From: a virus
Virus record (IMG/VR): IMGVR_UViG_3300044966_000228
Location: 1-44,089 of that record
Strand: one strand, 5' to 3'
Length of the DNA: 44,089 bases
In this document: positions 1 to 5,931 of the stretch, in pieces
How positions within the stretch are numbered: the stretch's first letter is position 1
Layout: every line of letters starts with the position of its first letter
Notes under the pieces: model-generated
What the model was told of the DNA's origin: nothing
The model's database searches: none
The model's input: the letters and a program-made list of their open reading frames with translations, nothing else
Made by a program: the position numbers and the translations under genes

Positions 1-32
1 TTGCTTTCGTAATATCCCTTATATAATATGAA

Positions 33-40
33 TATTTATA
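33..40 (-). promoter_or_regulatory. T4-type late promoter directed off the left edge
   Basis: The minus strand reads TATAAATA, the full T4 late-promoter consensus recognised by gp55-class sigma factors. It lies just beyond the terminator-like hairpin at 63-82. It is followed about 14 nt later by AAGGGA, a possible ribosome-binding site, near the window edge. Inference: it starts transcription of a minus-strand gene whose start codon lies left of position 1. The short AT-rich motif could occur by chance, but the order terminator, promoter, ribosome-binding site is coherent. Confidence 0.5.
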
Positions 41-62
41 AAAAATTAATTCTCATATTAAA

Positions 63-82
63 AGATGAACTAACGTTCATCT
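63..82 (-). terminator. Rho-independent-type terminator hairpin
   Basis: AGATGAAC and GTTCATCT form a perfect 8-bp stem around a 4-nt loop. On the minus strand the stem is followed directly by TTTTAATA, so it has the form of an intrinsic terminator for leftward transcripts. The stem is AU-rich and therefore modest in strength. It would end the leftward transcript that starts at the late promoter at 621-628. Confidence 0.5.
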
Positions 83-130
83 GTATTTTCGCTATCGCTC
101 AATACTTTTATCTAAAGAAACTTAAGAAAG

Positions 131-165
131 AAAAAAATTAAATTATATATGAAATAATATAATTT
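131..165 (-). terminator. AU-only hairpin followed by T-run (possible alternative 3' end)
   Basis: Positions 140-148 (AAATTATAT) and 157-165 (ATATAATTT) form a 9-bp A/T-only stem with an 8-nt loop. On the minus strand it is followed by two As and a run of seven Ts (131-137). It has terminator shape but no GC pairs, so it may be weak or simply reflect AT-rich sequence. If functional, it would place the end of the leftward transcript about 65 nt before the hairpin at 63-82. Confidence 0.3.
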
Positions 166-381
166 ATATTTTAATTATGAAAGATAATAGATATCACTTT
201 TGAAGTCAGATGCACCCTAATAAACTTGGATGCATGATTTCACCCCATCGCCATGGAATCGCAGTAAGATTTTACGTGACTGTAAACTCTCGTATTGGCT
301 ACCTCCGGACCACTACTTACAGGTATTTTTAAGATATAACTTTCAGGTGCTATGTATATCATTACGAAATTGTTACTATTA

Positions 382-486
382 CTAGTATTCTACAGATTTA
401 AGGCCTATGTATTCTTTTTCAAATACAGCTAGTCCACCATTCCGATTAAACAAAGCATTGACGTCAATGGACGTTGCTTTTGGCAT
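382..486 (-). CDS. Possible 34-aa mini-ORF inside the structured region (weak)
   Basis: An ATG-initiated reading frame of 34 codons (begins MPKATSIDVN, ends GLKSVEY) lies inside the candidate RNA. GAGAGG directly abuts the ATG with no spacer, so it is a poor ribosome-binding site. The first twelve codons coincide with the strong hairpin at 452-480, and the hairpin at 486-501 overlaps the start codon. A TAA lies in frame ten codons upstream, so the frame cannot extend far. I recognise no family. It may be a leader peptide or gene remnant, but chance is more likely. Confidence 0.12.
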   Translation of the reverse strand: MPKATSIDVNALFNRNGGLAVFEKEYIGLKSVEY

Positions 487-620
487 CCTCTCGCGTGAGG
501 GTAGTGTTTAAAAGCCGTTGCACAATCAACGATTTGAGCAGCGGTTCTCGTTTCCAGAACTTGTCTCAGCAGTATTACAAACCGGCCTGCCAACCTTATG
601 TTAGTGTATTTGTTGCTTGA

Positions 621-628
621 TATTTATA
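621..628 (-). promoter_or_regulatory. T4-type late promoter upstream of the candidate ncRNA
   Basis: The minus strand reads TATAAATA, an exact late-promoter consensus, 30 nt beyond the stop codon of the RNase H gene. No protein-coding start lies at the 19-23 nt distance seen for the other late promoters here. The transcript would begin near 615 and run into the hairpin-rich region. This is the main reason to read 60-615 as a leftward RNA. Confidence 0.5.
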
Positions 629-658
629 AATGTATATTTGCAAGAAGAGCAAAAATGG

Positions 659-1075
659 CTACTTACGAGCAGCAGCTTCGGCTAAGTCGTTAGCGCGTTC
701 GTTACCTGGAATTCCAACATGTGCTTTAACCCATTCCCATTGAATGTTATGAGTAAGTGCAACGTTTTCTAATTGTAACCACAAATCACGATTTAAGTAA
801 TCTGTACGTCCTTTCTTTTTCCAATTAGGTAACCATTGAGTAAAGCCGTCTATAAGATATCTTGAATCAGAATAAATTTTAACATTACATGGTCTTTTTA
901 AACGCGACAGTGCTTCAATAGCAGCTTGCATTTCCATGCGATTGTTAGTAGTTTGTGTATCTGTTCCAGAAAATTCTTTTATAACGCCTTTGTATTGCAT
1001 AGTAGCTCCCCATCCGCCTTTACCTGGATTAGGAACACATGCACCGTCTGTGTATATTATTACGAGTTCGTCCAT
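659..1075 (-). CDS. rnhA: Ribonuclease HI
   Basis: The enzyme cleaves the RNA strand of RNA-DNA hybrids; in a phage its likely job is removal of Okazaki primers and other hybrids during replication. The 138-aa protein covers a complete bacterial-type RNase HI fold. The four metal-binding carboxylates are in place: D10 (YTDGACVPNPGKGGWG), E48 (NNRMEMQAA), D70 (YSDSRYLIDG) and D130 (GNERANDLA). The active-site histidine is H119 (WVKAHVG). The basic segment WLPNWKKKGRTDYLNRDLW matches the substrate-binding handle. T4 uses an unrelated RNase H (a FEN-type nuclease), so this cellular-type enzyme is a lineage difference. It is the last protein gene of the leftward cluster and has its own TTGACT-17-TATAAT promoter, with a possible late promoter at 1119-1125. 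Confidence 0.95.
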   Translation of the reverse strand: MDELVIIYTDGACVPNPGKGGWGATMQYKGVIKEFSGTDTQTTNNRMEMQAAIEALSRLKRPCNVKIYSDSRYLIDGFTQWLPNWKKKGRTDYLNRDLWLQLENVALTHNIQWEWVKAHVGIPGNERANDLAEAAARK

Positions 1076-1118
1076 AGTGTTTTGTGTTAGATTTTAGTGT
1101 GTTTAGTTGTTAAACAAA

Positions 1119-1125
1119 TATTTAT
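1119..1125 (-). promoter_or_regulatory. Possible late promoter for the RNase H gene
   Basis: The minus strand reads GATAAATA. It lies 43 nt upstream of the RNase H ATG, about twice the distance seen for the other late promoters in this window, so it is a weaker candidate. Confidence 0.3.
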
Positions 1126-1155
1126 CTGAACACTTTTTACTTCTTCTTGAAAACG

Positions 1156-1184
1156 ATTATACAGTAATAGTGGAAGGAAGTCAA
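1156..1184 (-). promoter_or_regulatory. Sigma-70-type promoter for the RNase H gene
   Basis: On the minus strand, TTGACT (1184-1179) and TATAAT (1161-1156) are separated by exactly 17 nt, which is near-perfect for a host housekeeping sigma factor. It sits immediately downstream of the PD-(D/E)XK nuclease stop codon and reads into the RNase H gene with a leader of about 75 nt. Both hexamers and the spacing are the same as in the gp55 promoter at 6745-6773. Confidence 0.75.
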
Positions 1185-1188
1185 CTAA

Positions 1189-1710
1189 TCATTTAGCCAA
1201 ACACAACGTTTTAACAACTTCGTGATTTGCATTCCAAAAAGAATCGTAATCAGTAAATACCCATTTACCGTTCTTTTTAGAGTAATAGTCTACACTTTTT
1301 TGTAGTTTGAATTTTTTGATATGCTTATGTTCAAACGCAATATAGGAGCCTTTGCGATTAAACTTCATCATGATAATATTAAAGTCATCTGTATCAGCAA
1401 CTTCTAAAGTTTGCTCAATCCAAGTATCTAAAATCTTAATTTCACCTGCAGTAAACAATTGATGAAATGGAAAATCAGCATACGATTTACATTCAGCATT
1501 AAAGTGTTTCCAATTTAATGGCGGTACAATATCACCTTTCATAGAACGAATTTGTCCTTCGTGTAAGAAGTCTTTGCGCACTGCATTCTTACCTCCAATG
1601 TATGCACCACTTCCCGGAACACGAATGAAAGATGCACTATACAGTGAGCTTAAATGTTTTGATACCGTGTTTTCCCAACTGTTTCCTTTTGTTTTGCTTT
1701 TACTTGGCAT
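1189..1710 (-). CDS. PD-(D/E)XK nuclease, Holliday-junction-resolvase-like
   Basis: A 173-aa protein with the active-site pattern of PD-(D/E)XK nucleases. E13 lies in the first helix (GNSWENTVSKHL), followed by a glycine-rich RVPGSGAYIGGKN strand, D60 in a GDI motif, and E73-x-K75 in an AECKSY strand. This arrangement (Glu, then GD, then ExK) is typical of archaeal Hjc-type and phage junction resolvases. The likely role is cleavage of branched DNA during recombination or before packaging, the job gp49 does in T4 with a different fold. The start is supported by AGAGGA a few bases upstream. The gene follows the histone-like gene by 15 bp, so they are probably co-transcribed. Specificity for Holliday junctions is inferred; a restriction-like or general nuclease role is possible. 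Confidence 0.6.
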   Translation of the reverse strand: MPSKSKTKGNSWENTVSKHLSSLYSASFIRVPGSGAYIGGKNAVRKDFLHEGQIRSMKGDIVPPLNWKHFNAECKSYADFPFHQLFTAGEIKILDTWIEQTLEVADTDDFNIIMMKFNRKGSYIAFEHKHIKKFKLQKSVDYYSKKNGKWVFTDYDSFWNANHEVVKTLCLAK

Positions 1711-1725
1711 AAAGTCCTCTTTACT

Positions 1726-2025
1726 TTAATTATCCTGATCTTTGTTAGCATCTAACGCCTTTTGATTACGTTCTGCTATCATAGCAATTGCACGTCTGCT
1801 AGGTTGTTTAGGGGAAAAATTTGCATATCTCCAATCCTGAACAACAATGCGTTGCTGATCACAGAGTTGTCTTAGTTTAAGACTAACTCGTTTAAGTTCT
1901 TGCAAACATTTACGTACTTGCGTGCCACTGGCTTCGGATTGCTTTGTAACCCAACGTTGGTTTGCGCGAAAGTATTCGTCAAATGCTTTCATTATTTCTT
2001 CGTGTAATTCTTCATTTGGTGACAT
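1726..2025 (-). CDS. Small basic protein, histone H1-like (Hc1-type) candidate
   Basis: A 99-aa protein predicted to be largely alpha-helical. Residues around 5-60 read as two amphipathic helices. The segment SGTQVRKCLQELKRVSLKLRQ resembles the helix-forming core of bacterial Hc1/histone-H1-like proteins and of similar small proteins in T4-like marine phages. The tail from about residue 70 (SPKQPSRRAIAMIAERNQ) is basic. Inference: a DNA-binding or nucleoid-type protein. A late promoter at 2045-2051 lies 19 nt upstream of the ATG, so production late in infection is likely. It probably shares a transcript with the nuclease gene downstream. The family call rests on general similarity only. Confidence 0.45.
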   Translation of the reverse strand: MSPNEELHEEIMKAFDEYFRANQRWVTKQSEASGTQVRKCLQELKRVSLKLRQLCDQQRIVVQDWRYANFSPKQPSRRAIAMIAERNQKALDANKDQDN

Positions 2026-2044
2026 AACTATTCCATATAATAAC

Positions 2045-2051
2045 TATTTAT
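2045..2051 (-). promoter_or_regulatory. Late promoter for the histone-like gene
   Basis: The minus strand reads AATAAATA; the core ATAAATA ends 19 nt before the ATG at 2025. This spacing matches the plus-strand late promoters of the tail operon (19-22 nt). Confidence 0.5.
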
Positions 2052-2062
2052 TAGTCGTGAGA

Positions 2063-2088
2063 ATGCCACTCTAAAAATAAAGTGGCAT
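2063..2088. terminator. Hairpin downstream of gp46
   Basis: ATGCCACT (2063-2070) and AGTGGCAT (2081-2088) form a perfect 8-bp stem with a 10-nt loop, starting on the plus strand 30 bp left of the gp46 stop-proximal region. No clear T-run follows on the minus strand, so it may be a weak terminator or an mRNA 3'-end stabiliser. It separates the gp47-gp46 unit from the late promoter of the next gene. Confidence 0.4.
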
Positions 2089-2092
2089 ACAT

Positions 2093-3859
2093 TTATCGTA
2101 TTTCTAAATCTGTATCGTACGACGTAAAACCATTCTCTTTTACAACTCTAAGTACATTGTTAACACGACCAATTAGTTCTTCTTTATGACTAATTAAGAA
2201 CACGTTTTTATGACGTTCTCTTGCCATACCTTTTAGTACAGTTAACGCACTTTCAATACCATTAGCATCTAAACCGTTGTCAATAAGTTCGTCTACAAAT
2301 AACAAGTTAATACCTTGATATAAACTTTCCCACACATCACGGAATGCCCAAGACATACCTAAAATAAGTCTATTACGTTCTCCACGGGATAAATTATCAA
2401 AATCCAAATCCTGTCCAAGTTGTGTAATTTCAACACTTAAATCGTTTTGGAATACAACATTATGCGGTAATCCCATCTTATCTAAATAGTAAGTTAAACG
2501 GTTGTTTAAGTACGCTAAGTTTTGATCTATAATCTTTTTACGGATAAAACTGTCTTTGTTTGTTAATAGTTTAAGCAAAAACTCTTGATGATCTTTAAGT
2601 GTATTTGCTTTATTGATAATATCCCAACTAATATCTTGTAGTGCAGCATTGCGCATTTCGTCAATCTGTTCTTGATACGGATCAGTATCTACTGCTTTAA
2701 TTTCTAACTGTTGTTCTAATGATCTAAAGTTAGTTTGATGTTTTAACGCATCTTCTAGTGTTTCATAATATGTATTTGGGCGTGTATTAATTACTGTAAA
2801 CTTGCTAAGTTCTTCACAGATTTTAGTGTGATCTGTTAGTACTTTATCATAATATTTCTGTGCTTCAAGCAAGTGTTGTGTAGCAGTTTCTAATAATTCT
2901 TCGTGTTTATGATCATGTAATTCTTGGTCACAAGCATGACATTTCTTGTTATCTAATGAATCAATTTCTTTAACATACTTGTCTCTTGTTTTAAGAGCTT
3001 GTGATGATGCAGACTCTAAAGTTGCTTTTTCTTTGTTAAGACTTGCCATTGTTGCACGTTGTTCTAAGTACTCTTTTAACAATGCATGATTGGCAATTTC
3101 AGCTTCAATATCTACACCTTCCATCTCTACAATAGCACGAGCAAGTTTTTCTAAGTCAGTTTCTTGTTGATTATACCATGCTTTTTGTCTTAAAAGTAAT
3201 GTATCGATGCTCTGTTGAATCTTCTCATTTGACTTTTTAGCAGCTTCAATATTAGCAGTTTCTTGATAAATCGTATCTTTGGTTTGCCTAACTTGCTCTT
3301 TAAGTGCTTCGGCTTTTTCACTGAGTAATGTAATACCTAGCAATTGTTCGATGATCTCTCGTTGATCATTTGCTCTCATTGATAAGAACGGTTCTGTATA
3401 AGTGTTTAATGCAACAATATGTTTGAACATATCATGACTCATACCAAACAAATGATGTAAGTCTTTCTGTGTTTCACGCATATCGCCTTGTGCATCGTCT
3501 GCTAAAACTTGTGATTCTTCATTAACAAAAAACTTAAGAACAGTTGGTTTACGACCACGTTCGATGCGATATGTGTTACCATCCTTTTCAAAAGATAGTG
3601 TAACTAACATGTTCTTATTATTAATTTTGTTGATTAAATTGTCTTTTTTAATGTTAGTAAGAGCAGTACCGTAAAGCGCATAACTCAATGCGTTTACGAT
3701 AGTAGTTTTGCCTGTACCGTTTCTAGATCCTGCATCATCACCGCCTTGATCTAAGTTTTCTCCTAGTACAAGTGTTAGGTTTTCTTTCTCAAAGTCTACA
3801 GCTTGTGTAGAATTGCCAACGCTCATAAAATTCTTTACAGTTAATTGTTGTATCTTCAT
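2093..3859 (-). CDS. 46: Recombination endonuclease subunit gp46 (Rad50/SbcC-like ATPase)
   Basis: The ATPase half of the gp46/gp47 complex, which resects DNA ends for recombination-dependent replication and host DNA degradation. Visible motifs in the 588-aa protein: Walker A GSRNGTGKTT around residues 44-53; a long coiled-coil middle interrupted by a zinc hook with CHAC near residue 305; the ABC signature LSRGERNR near 490; and Walker B LLFVDELIDNGLD near 520. The length is close to T4 gp46 (560 aa). The ATG overlaps the stop of gp47 by the ATGA arrangement, indicating translational coupling and 1:1 production of the two subunits. A conserved histidine-containing segment near the C-terminus (VFLISHKEEL) fits the ABC H-loop. 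Confidence 0.96.
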   Translation of the reverse strand: MKIQQLTVKNFMSVGNSTQAVDFEKENLTLVLGENLDQGGDDAGSRNGTGKTTIVNALSYALYGTALTNIKKDNLINKINNKNMLVTLSFEKDGNTYRIERGRKPTVLKFFVNEESQVLADDAQGDMRETQKDLHHLFGMSHDMFKHIVALNTYTEPFLSMRANDQREIIEQLLGITLLSEKAEALKEQVRQTKDTIYQETANIEAAKKSNEKIQQSIDTLLLRQKAWYNQQETDLEKLARAIVEMEGVDIEAEIANHALLKEYLEQRATMASLNKEKATLESASSQALKTRDKYVKEIDSLDNKKCHACDQELHDHKHEELLETATQHLLEAQKYYDKVLTDHTKICEELSKFTVINTRPNTYYETLEDALKHQTNFRSLEQQLEIKAVDTDPYQEQIDEMRNAALQDISWDIINKANTLKDHQEFLLKLLTNKDSFIRKKIIDQNLAYLNNRLTYYLDKMGLPHNVVFQNDLSVEITQLGQDLDFDNLSRGERNRLILGMSWAFRDVWESLYQGINLLFVDELIDNGLDANGIESALTVLKGMARERHKNVFLISHKEELIGRVNNVLRVVKENGFTSYDTDLEIR

Positions 3860-4869
3860 AAGTTGCTATAGATTGATAATAATGTGTTTTTGTTATATGT
3901 TTCTGAGTCAATGTTTACAATTTGAGTAGCTACAATTTCGTCTATACTTTCAAATGCTTCAATGTCTACATTGCTTGTTACGTCTATCGATTTGCGTTCT
4001 TCAATTACTTTAAGTTCTCTTAATTTGTAATCTCCAATAAACTTTTCTTTAATAAAGCTAGCTTCTTCAAAGCTAATATCAATATCTAATGCTACTCTTA
4101 AGTGTTGATTTGGTTTAAGAATCTTATCAGCATCGTCTAAAAGTTGACTTAATTTAACAGTTCTAAATGTAGGTTGATTGGGCCATGTAAAGAATTCTGG
4201 TTGTCCGCCCCACTCTAATGTCATCATACCTCTTGCATCATCCCATGCATCTGCATAGTTATGAGGGAATGCATTACCAATGTAATGCATGTTTTCACGT
4301 TGCTGTCTTTTGTGAAAATGCCCACTAAAACCAAGTTCATAACTGCTAAACGAGTCTAAACTAATCTCACCGTGATCAGGCATTTGTACCATTGCGTTCA
4401 TAAAAAAATGAGGTAATTCAAAGTGTCCAAAGATATATTTCGCACCTTTCTTACCAATTTCTTTCCATTCATCATGTACTAACCAAGGGCATAATGTAAC
4501 ATTTCCAATGGTAGTTGGATGATGAACTACTGTAATTCCAGGGATATATTTGCCAAATTCAACGCTGTGTATGTCACGTTTATCTTTGTAATATAGGTCG
4601 TGATTACCTGGAAAAAAGTAAAATTCATCAAACGCTTGGCCTAATTTCTCTAATGCTCTTAGACTGTAATCCATTGTTGTAATGTTTAAACTGTTGCGAT
4701 TGTGATGCCAATCGCCCATAAAAATTCCAGTATCGCAGTTGTTTTCTTTTGCAGTTTGAATAAACCAATCTACAAATTCTTCACAATCTTGATTATGAAT
4801 TGACGAATTGCTTTTAAGTCCTAAATGCAGATCTGTAAATACTGCTACTTTTTTAAATAAATTATCCAT
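3856..4869 (-). CDS. 47: Recombination endonuclease subunit gp47 (Mre11/SbcD-like nuclease)
   Basis: The nuclease half of the gp46/gp47 end-processing complex. All metallophosphoesterase motifs are present in the 337-aa protein: D13 and H15 (FTDLHLG), D53 and H55 (GDWHHNRN), N89-H90-D91 (PGNHD), H149 (FGHFELPHF), and H184/H186 (SGHFHKRQ). The length matches T4 gp47 (339 aa). The ATG overlaps the end of the upstream GIY-YIG gene, and GGGAAAC just ahead can serve as ribosome-binding site. Because that GIY-YIG gene has its own late promoter, gp47-gp46 can probably be transcribed both from the early gp55 promoter and from the late one. Confidence 0.96.
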   Translation of the reverse strand: MDNLFKKVAVFTDLHLGLKSNSSIHNQDCEEFVDWFIQTAKENNCDTGIFMGDWHHNRNSLNITTMDYSLRALEKLGQAFDEFYFFPGNHDLYYKDKRDIHSVEFGKYIPGITVVHHPTTIGNVTLCPWLVHDEWKEIGKKGAKYIFGHFELPHFFMNAMVQMPDHGEISLDSFSSYELGFSGHFHKRQQRENMHYIGNAFPHNYADAWDDARGMMTLEWGGQPEFFTWPNQPTFRTVKLSQLLDDADKILKPNQHLRVALDIDISFEEASFIKEKFIGDYKLRELKVIEERKSIDVTSNVDIEAFESIDEIVATQIVNIDSETYNKNTLLSIYSNL

Positions 4870-5626
4870 GTGTTTCCCATGCTTTAAACCCGTTGTAAAA
4901 TAAACCTTGATTTGTTTTTTCTATAATTGTATTAGCCCATTGGCCGGTAATTCGGTGAAATTCACTTTTACTATTAAAGTATAATGTCTCGCCATTACTC
5001 GTTTCTACTCTTAATTTTTTTGAAACTTTTTCTGCACCTATAAGTCCGTTAATTTTATTTTGTGCTTTCATTATATCTGCATTATTTTGTTGCCATTCTT
5101 TTATACTAATTGATTTAGATTTCTTACTATCGGGATTATGATTATAGTATTCTTTAAGTGTTTTGGATTTTTTTTCATAAATCTCTTTAGTGTGTAAGTG
5201 TTGAGTGAGAAGTTTCCTGTCAGCTTCAGAGGTATTAGACCATTTAACAGATTGATTATACTTGCTAAAATGAGAACCTAATGCAACTTTAATTTTTTTT
5301 ATATCATCGTCGGATAATGCTAATAAATTATGTTTTCCTAACCCATCTCCGCCGGGAGTTGAATTAAGACCATTAACGTATGAATTATATTTTTTAATAT
5401 AATTAATTTCAGCTAATGCAAGGTCTCCTAATGATTTTATATTATCTTCTAGTACTTCGATTGTGCAGTTATTAATACCGTATTCCTTCATTGCTTTATG
5501 TAATGGAGTTTTGCAACGAGTATTTGCTTCGTTGCAATGCTCTTTCCATCTAGATAATTTATATGAAGGTTTTGAATCAAATCCAATATAAATTTGAGTG
5601 TTAACTGTGATTTTATATATAAACAT
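4862..5626 (-). CDS. Free-standing GIY-YIG homing endonuclease
   Basis: A 254-aa protein starting MFIYKITVNTQIYIGFDS: the GIY-YIG strands are seen as IYK and YIG. They are followed by the RWKEH segment and by NSTPGGDGLG near residue 90, as in phage seg-type homing endonucleases. The middle is basic and probably a linker. The C-terminal 50 residues (SNGETLYFNSKSEFHRITG and the following GLFYNGFKAW) look like a NUMOD-type DNA-binding repeat. A longer reading with a TTG start four codons upstream exists, but TTGGAG is then better read as the ribosome-binding site for the ATG at 5626. The gene is wedged between the 85-aa gene and gp47, overlapping gp47 by 8 bp. It is not inside an intron: both neighbours have intact ends. 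An exact late promoter lies 23 nt upstream. It is visibly richer in A+T runs than its neighbours, consistent with later insertion. Confidence 0.85.
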   Translation of the reverse strand: MFIYKITVNTQIYIGFDSKPSYKLSRWKEHCNEANTRCKTPLHKAMKEYGINNCTIEVLEDNIKSLGDLALAEINYIKKYNSYVNGLNSTPGGDGLGKHNLLALSDDDIKKIKVALGSHFSKYNQSVKWSNTSEADRKLLTQHLHTKEIYEKKSKTLKEYYNHNPDSKKSKSISIKEWQQNNADIMKAQNKINGLIGAEKVSKKLRVETSNGETLYFNSKSEFHRITGQWANTIIEKTNQGLFYNGFKAWETHG

Positions 5627-5649
5627 ATTTAACTCCAAGTGTATGTTGT

Positions 5650-5657
5650 TATTTATA
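5650..5657 (-). promoter_or_regulatory. Late promoter for the GIY-YIG gene
   Basis: The minus strand reads TATAAATA, an exact consensus, ending 23 nt before the ATG at 5626. T4 seg genes are likewise often controlled by late promoters. It would also feed gp47 and gp46. Confidence 0.6.
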
Positions 5658-5673
5658 CATTTTGGATTGAACT

Positions 5674-5931
5674 TTATTCATTATTTCCTGTTGAGTCGTG
5701 TTTTAATAAAAACCAAACTAAATCTTTGTTTGTGTTAAATGTAACTGATCCGCCATAGTTACTGTCAAAATCTACTTTGCATTTATAAGTTTCTTCAAAC
5801 AGTTTTTCAATAAAACTAGCGTTGGCATCTAGGTTGTCTTCTTTAAGAATTCTATAAGCATCGTCAAGTGCAGGATGTGCTATATCCAGTGTATTATTCG
5901 TATTCGTCTGATCTTCGCAATGCGTTTTCAT
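5674..5931 (-). CDS. Unknown 85-aa protein between gp55 and the GIY-YIG gene
   Basis: I do not recognise a family. The protein is acidic, with a predicted helix around residues 20-50 (HPALDDAYRILKEDN, then FIEKLFEETY). A short strand region follows (CKVDFDSNYGGSVTFNTNKD) and then WFLLKHDS. There is no signal peptide or membrane segment. Its first 38 bp overlap the 3' end of gp55 in another frame, so it is translationally coupled. The ATG has GAGGA close upstream with short spacing. Its place behind the late sigma factor suggests the same early transcript. In other T4-like phages small genes near gp55 and gp47 are common, but I cannot match this one. Confidence 0.6.
   Translation of the reverse strand: MKTHCEDQTNTNNTLDIAHPALDDAYRILKEDNLDANASFIEKLFEETYKCKVDFDSNYGGSVTFNTNKDLVWFLLKHDSTGNNE

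Larger units (their letters stand above)
60..615 (-). ncRNA. Candidate structured non-coding RNA (unidentified)
   Basis: This is the only stretch of more than 300 bases without a convincing gene. Between about 200 and 570 it is richer in G+C than its surroundings and packed with inverted repeats. 210-235 is a 7-bp stem plus one mismatch (TGCA and CC with GG and TGCA). 236-260 pairs GATTTC with GGAATC. 280-322 pairs CTGTAA with TTACAG. 452-480 has 6-bp and 5-bp stems separated by a 3-nt bulge. 486-501 pairs CCTC with GAGG around TCGCGT. 516-531 pairs CGTTG with CAACG. 534-569 pairs TTGAG with CTCAG and encloses GTTCT/AGAAC. On the minus strand the region lies downstream of an exact late promoter (621-628) and ends at terminator-like hairpins, which suggests an RNA of roughly 480-560 nt. 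I see no tRNA T-loop, tmRNA tag or RNase P core. Large phage-associated RNAs of this size class exist (GOLLD, ROOL), but I cannot show homology. Strand and boundaries are inferred. Confidence 0.42.

Noticed and set aside
569-586. tRNA-Tyr-like anticodon stem-loop (TTGTAAT loop) on the minus strand
   Set aside because: Only a four-pair stem is found; there is no T-arm with GTTCRA and no matching acceptor stem around it.
180-615. tmRNA, RNase P RNA or group I intron
   Set aside because: No tmRNA tag ending in Ala-Ala-stop, no GAGGAAAGTCC-like RNase P core, and no paired R/S core for a group I intron. One AAGATATAAC stretch at 330-340 resembles an S element but has no matching partner.
4862-5626. 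Intron carrying the GIY-YIG gene
   Set aside because: Both flanking genes are complete with normal starts and stops, so the endonuclease is free-standing rather than inside an intron.
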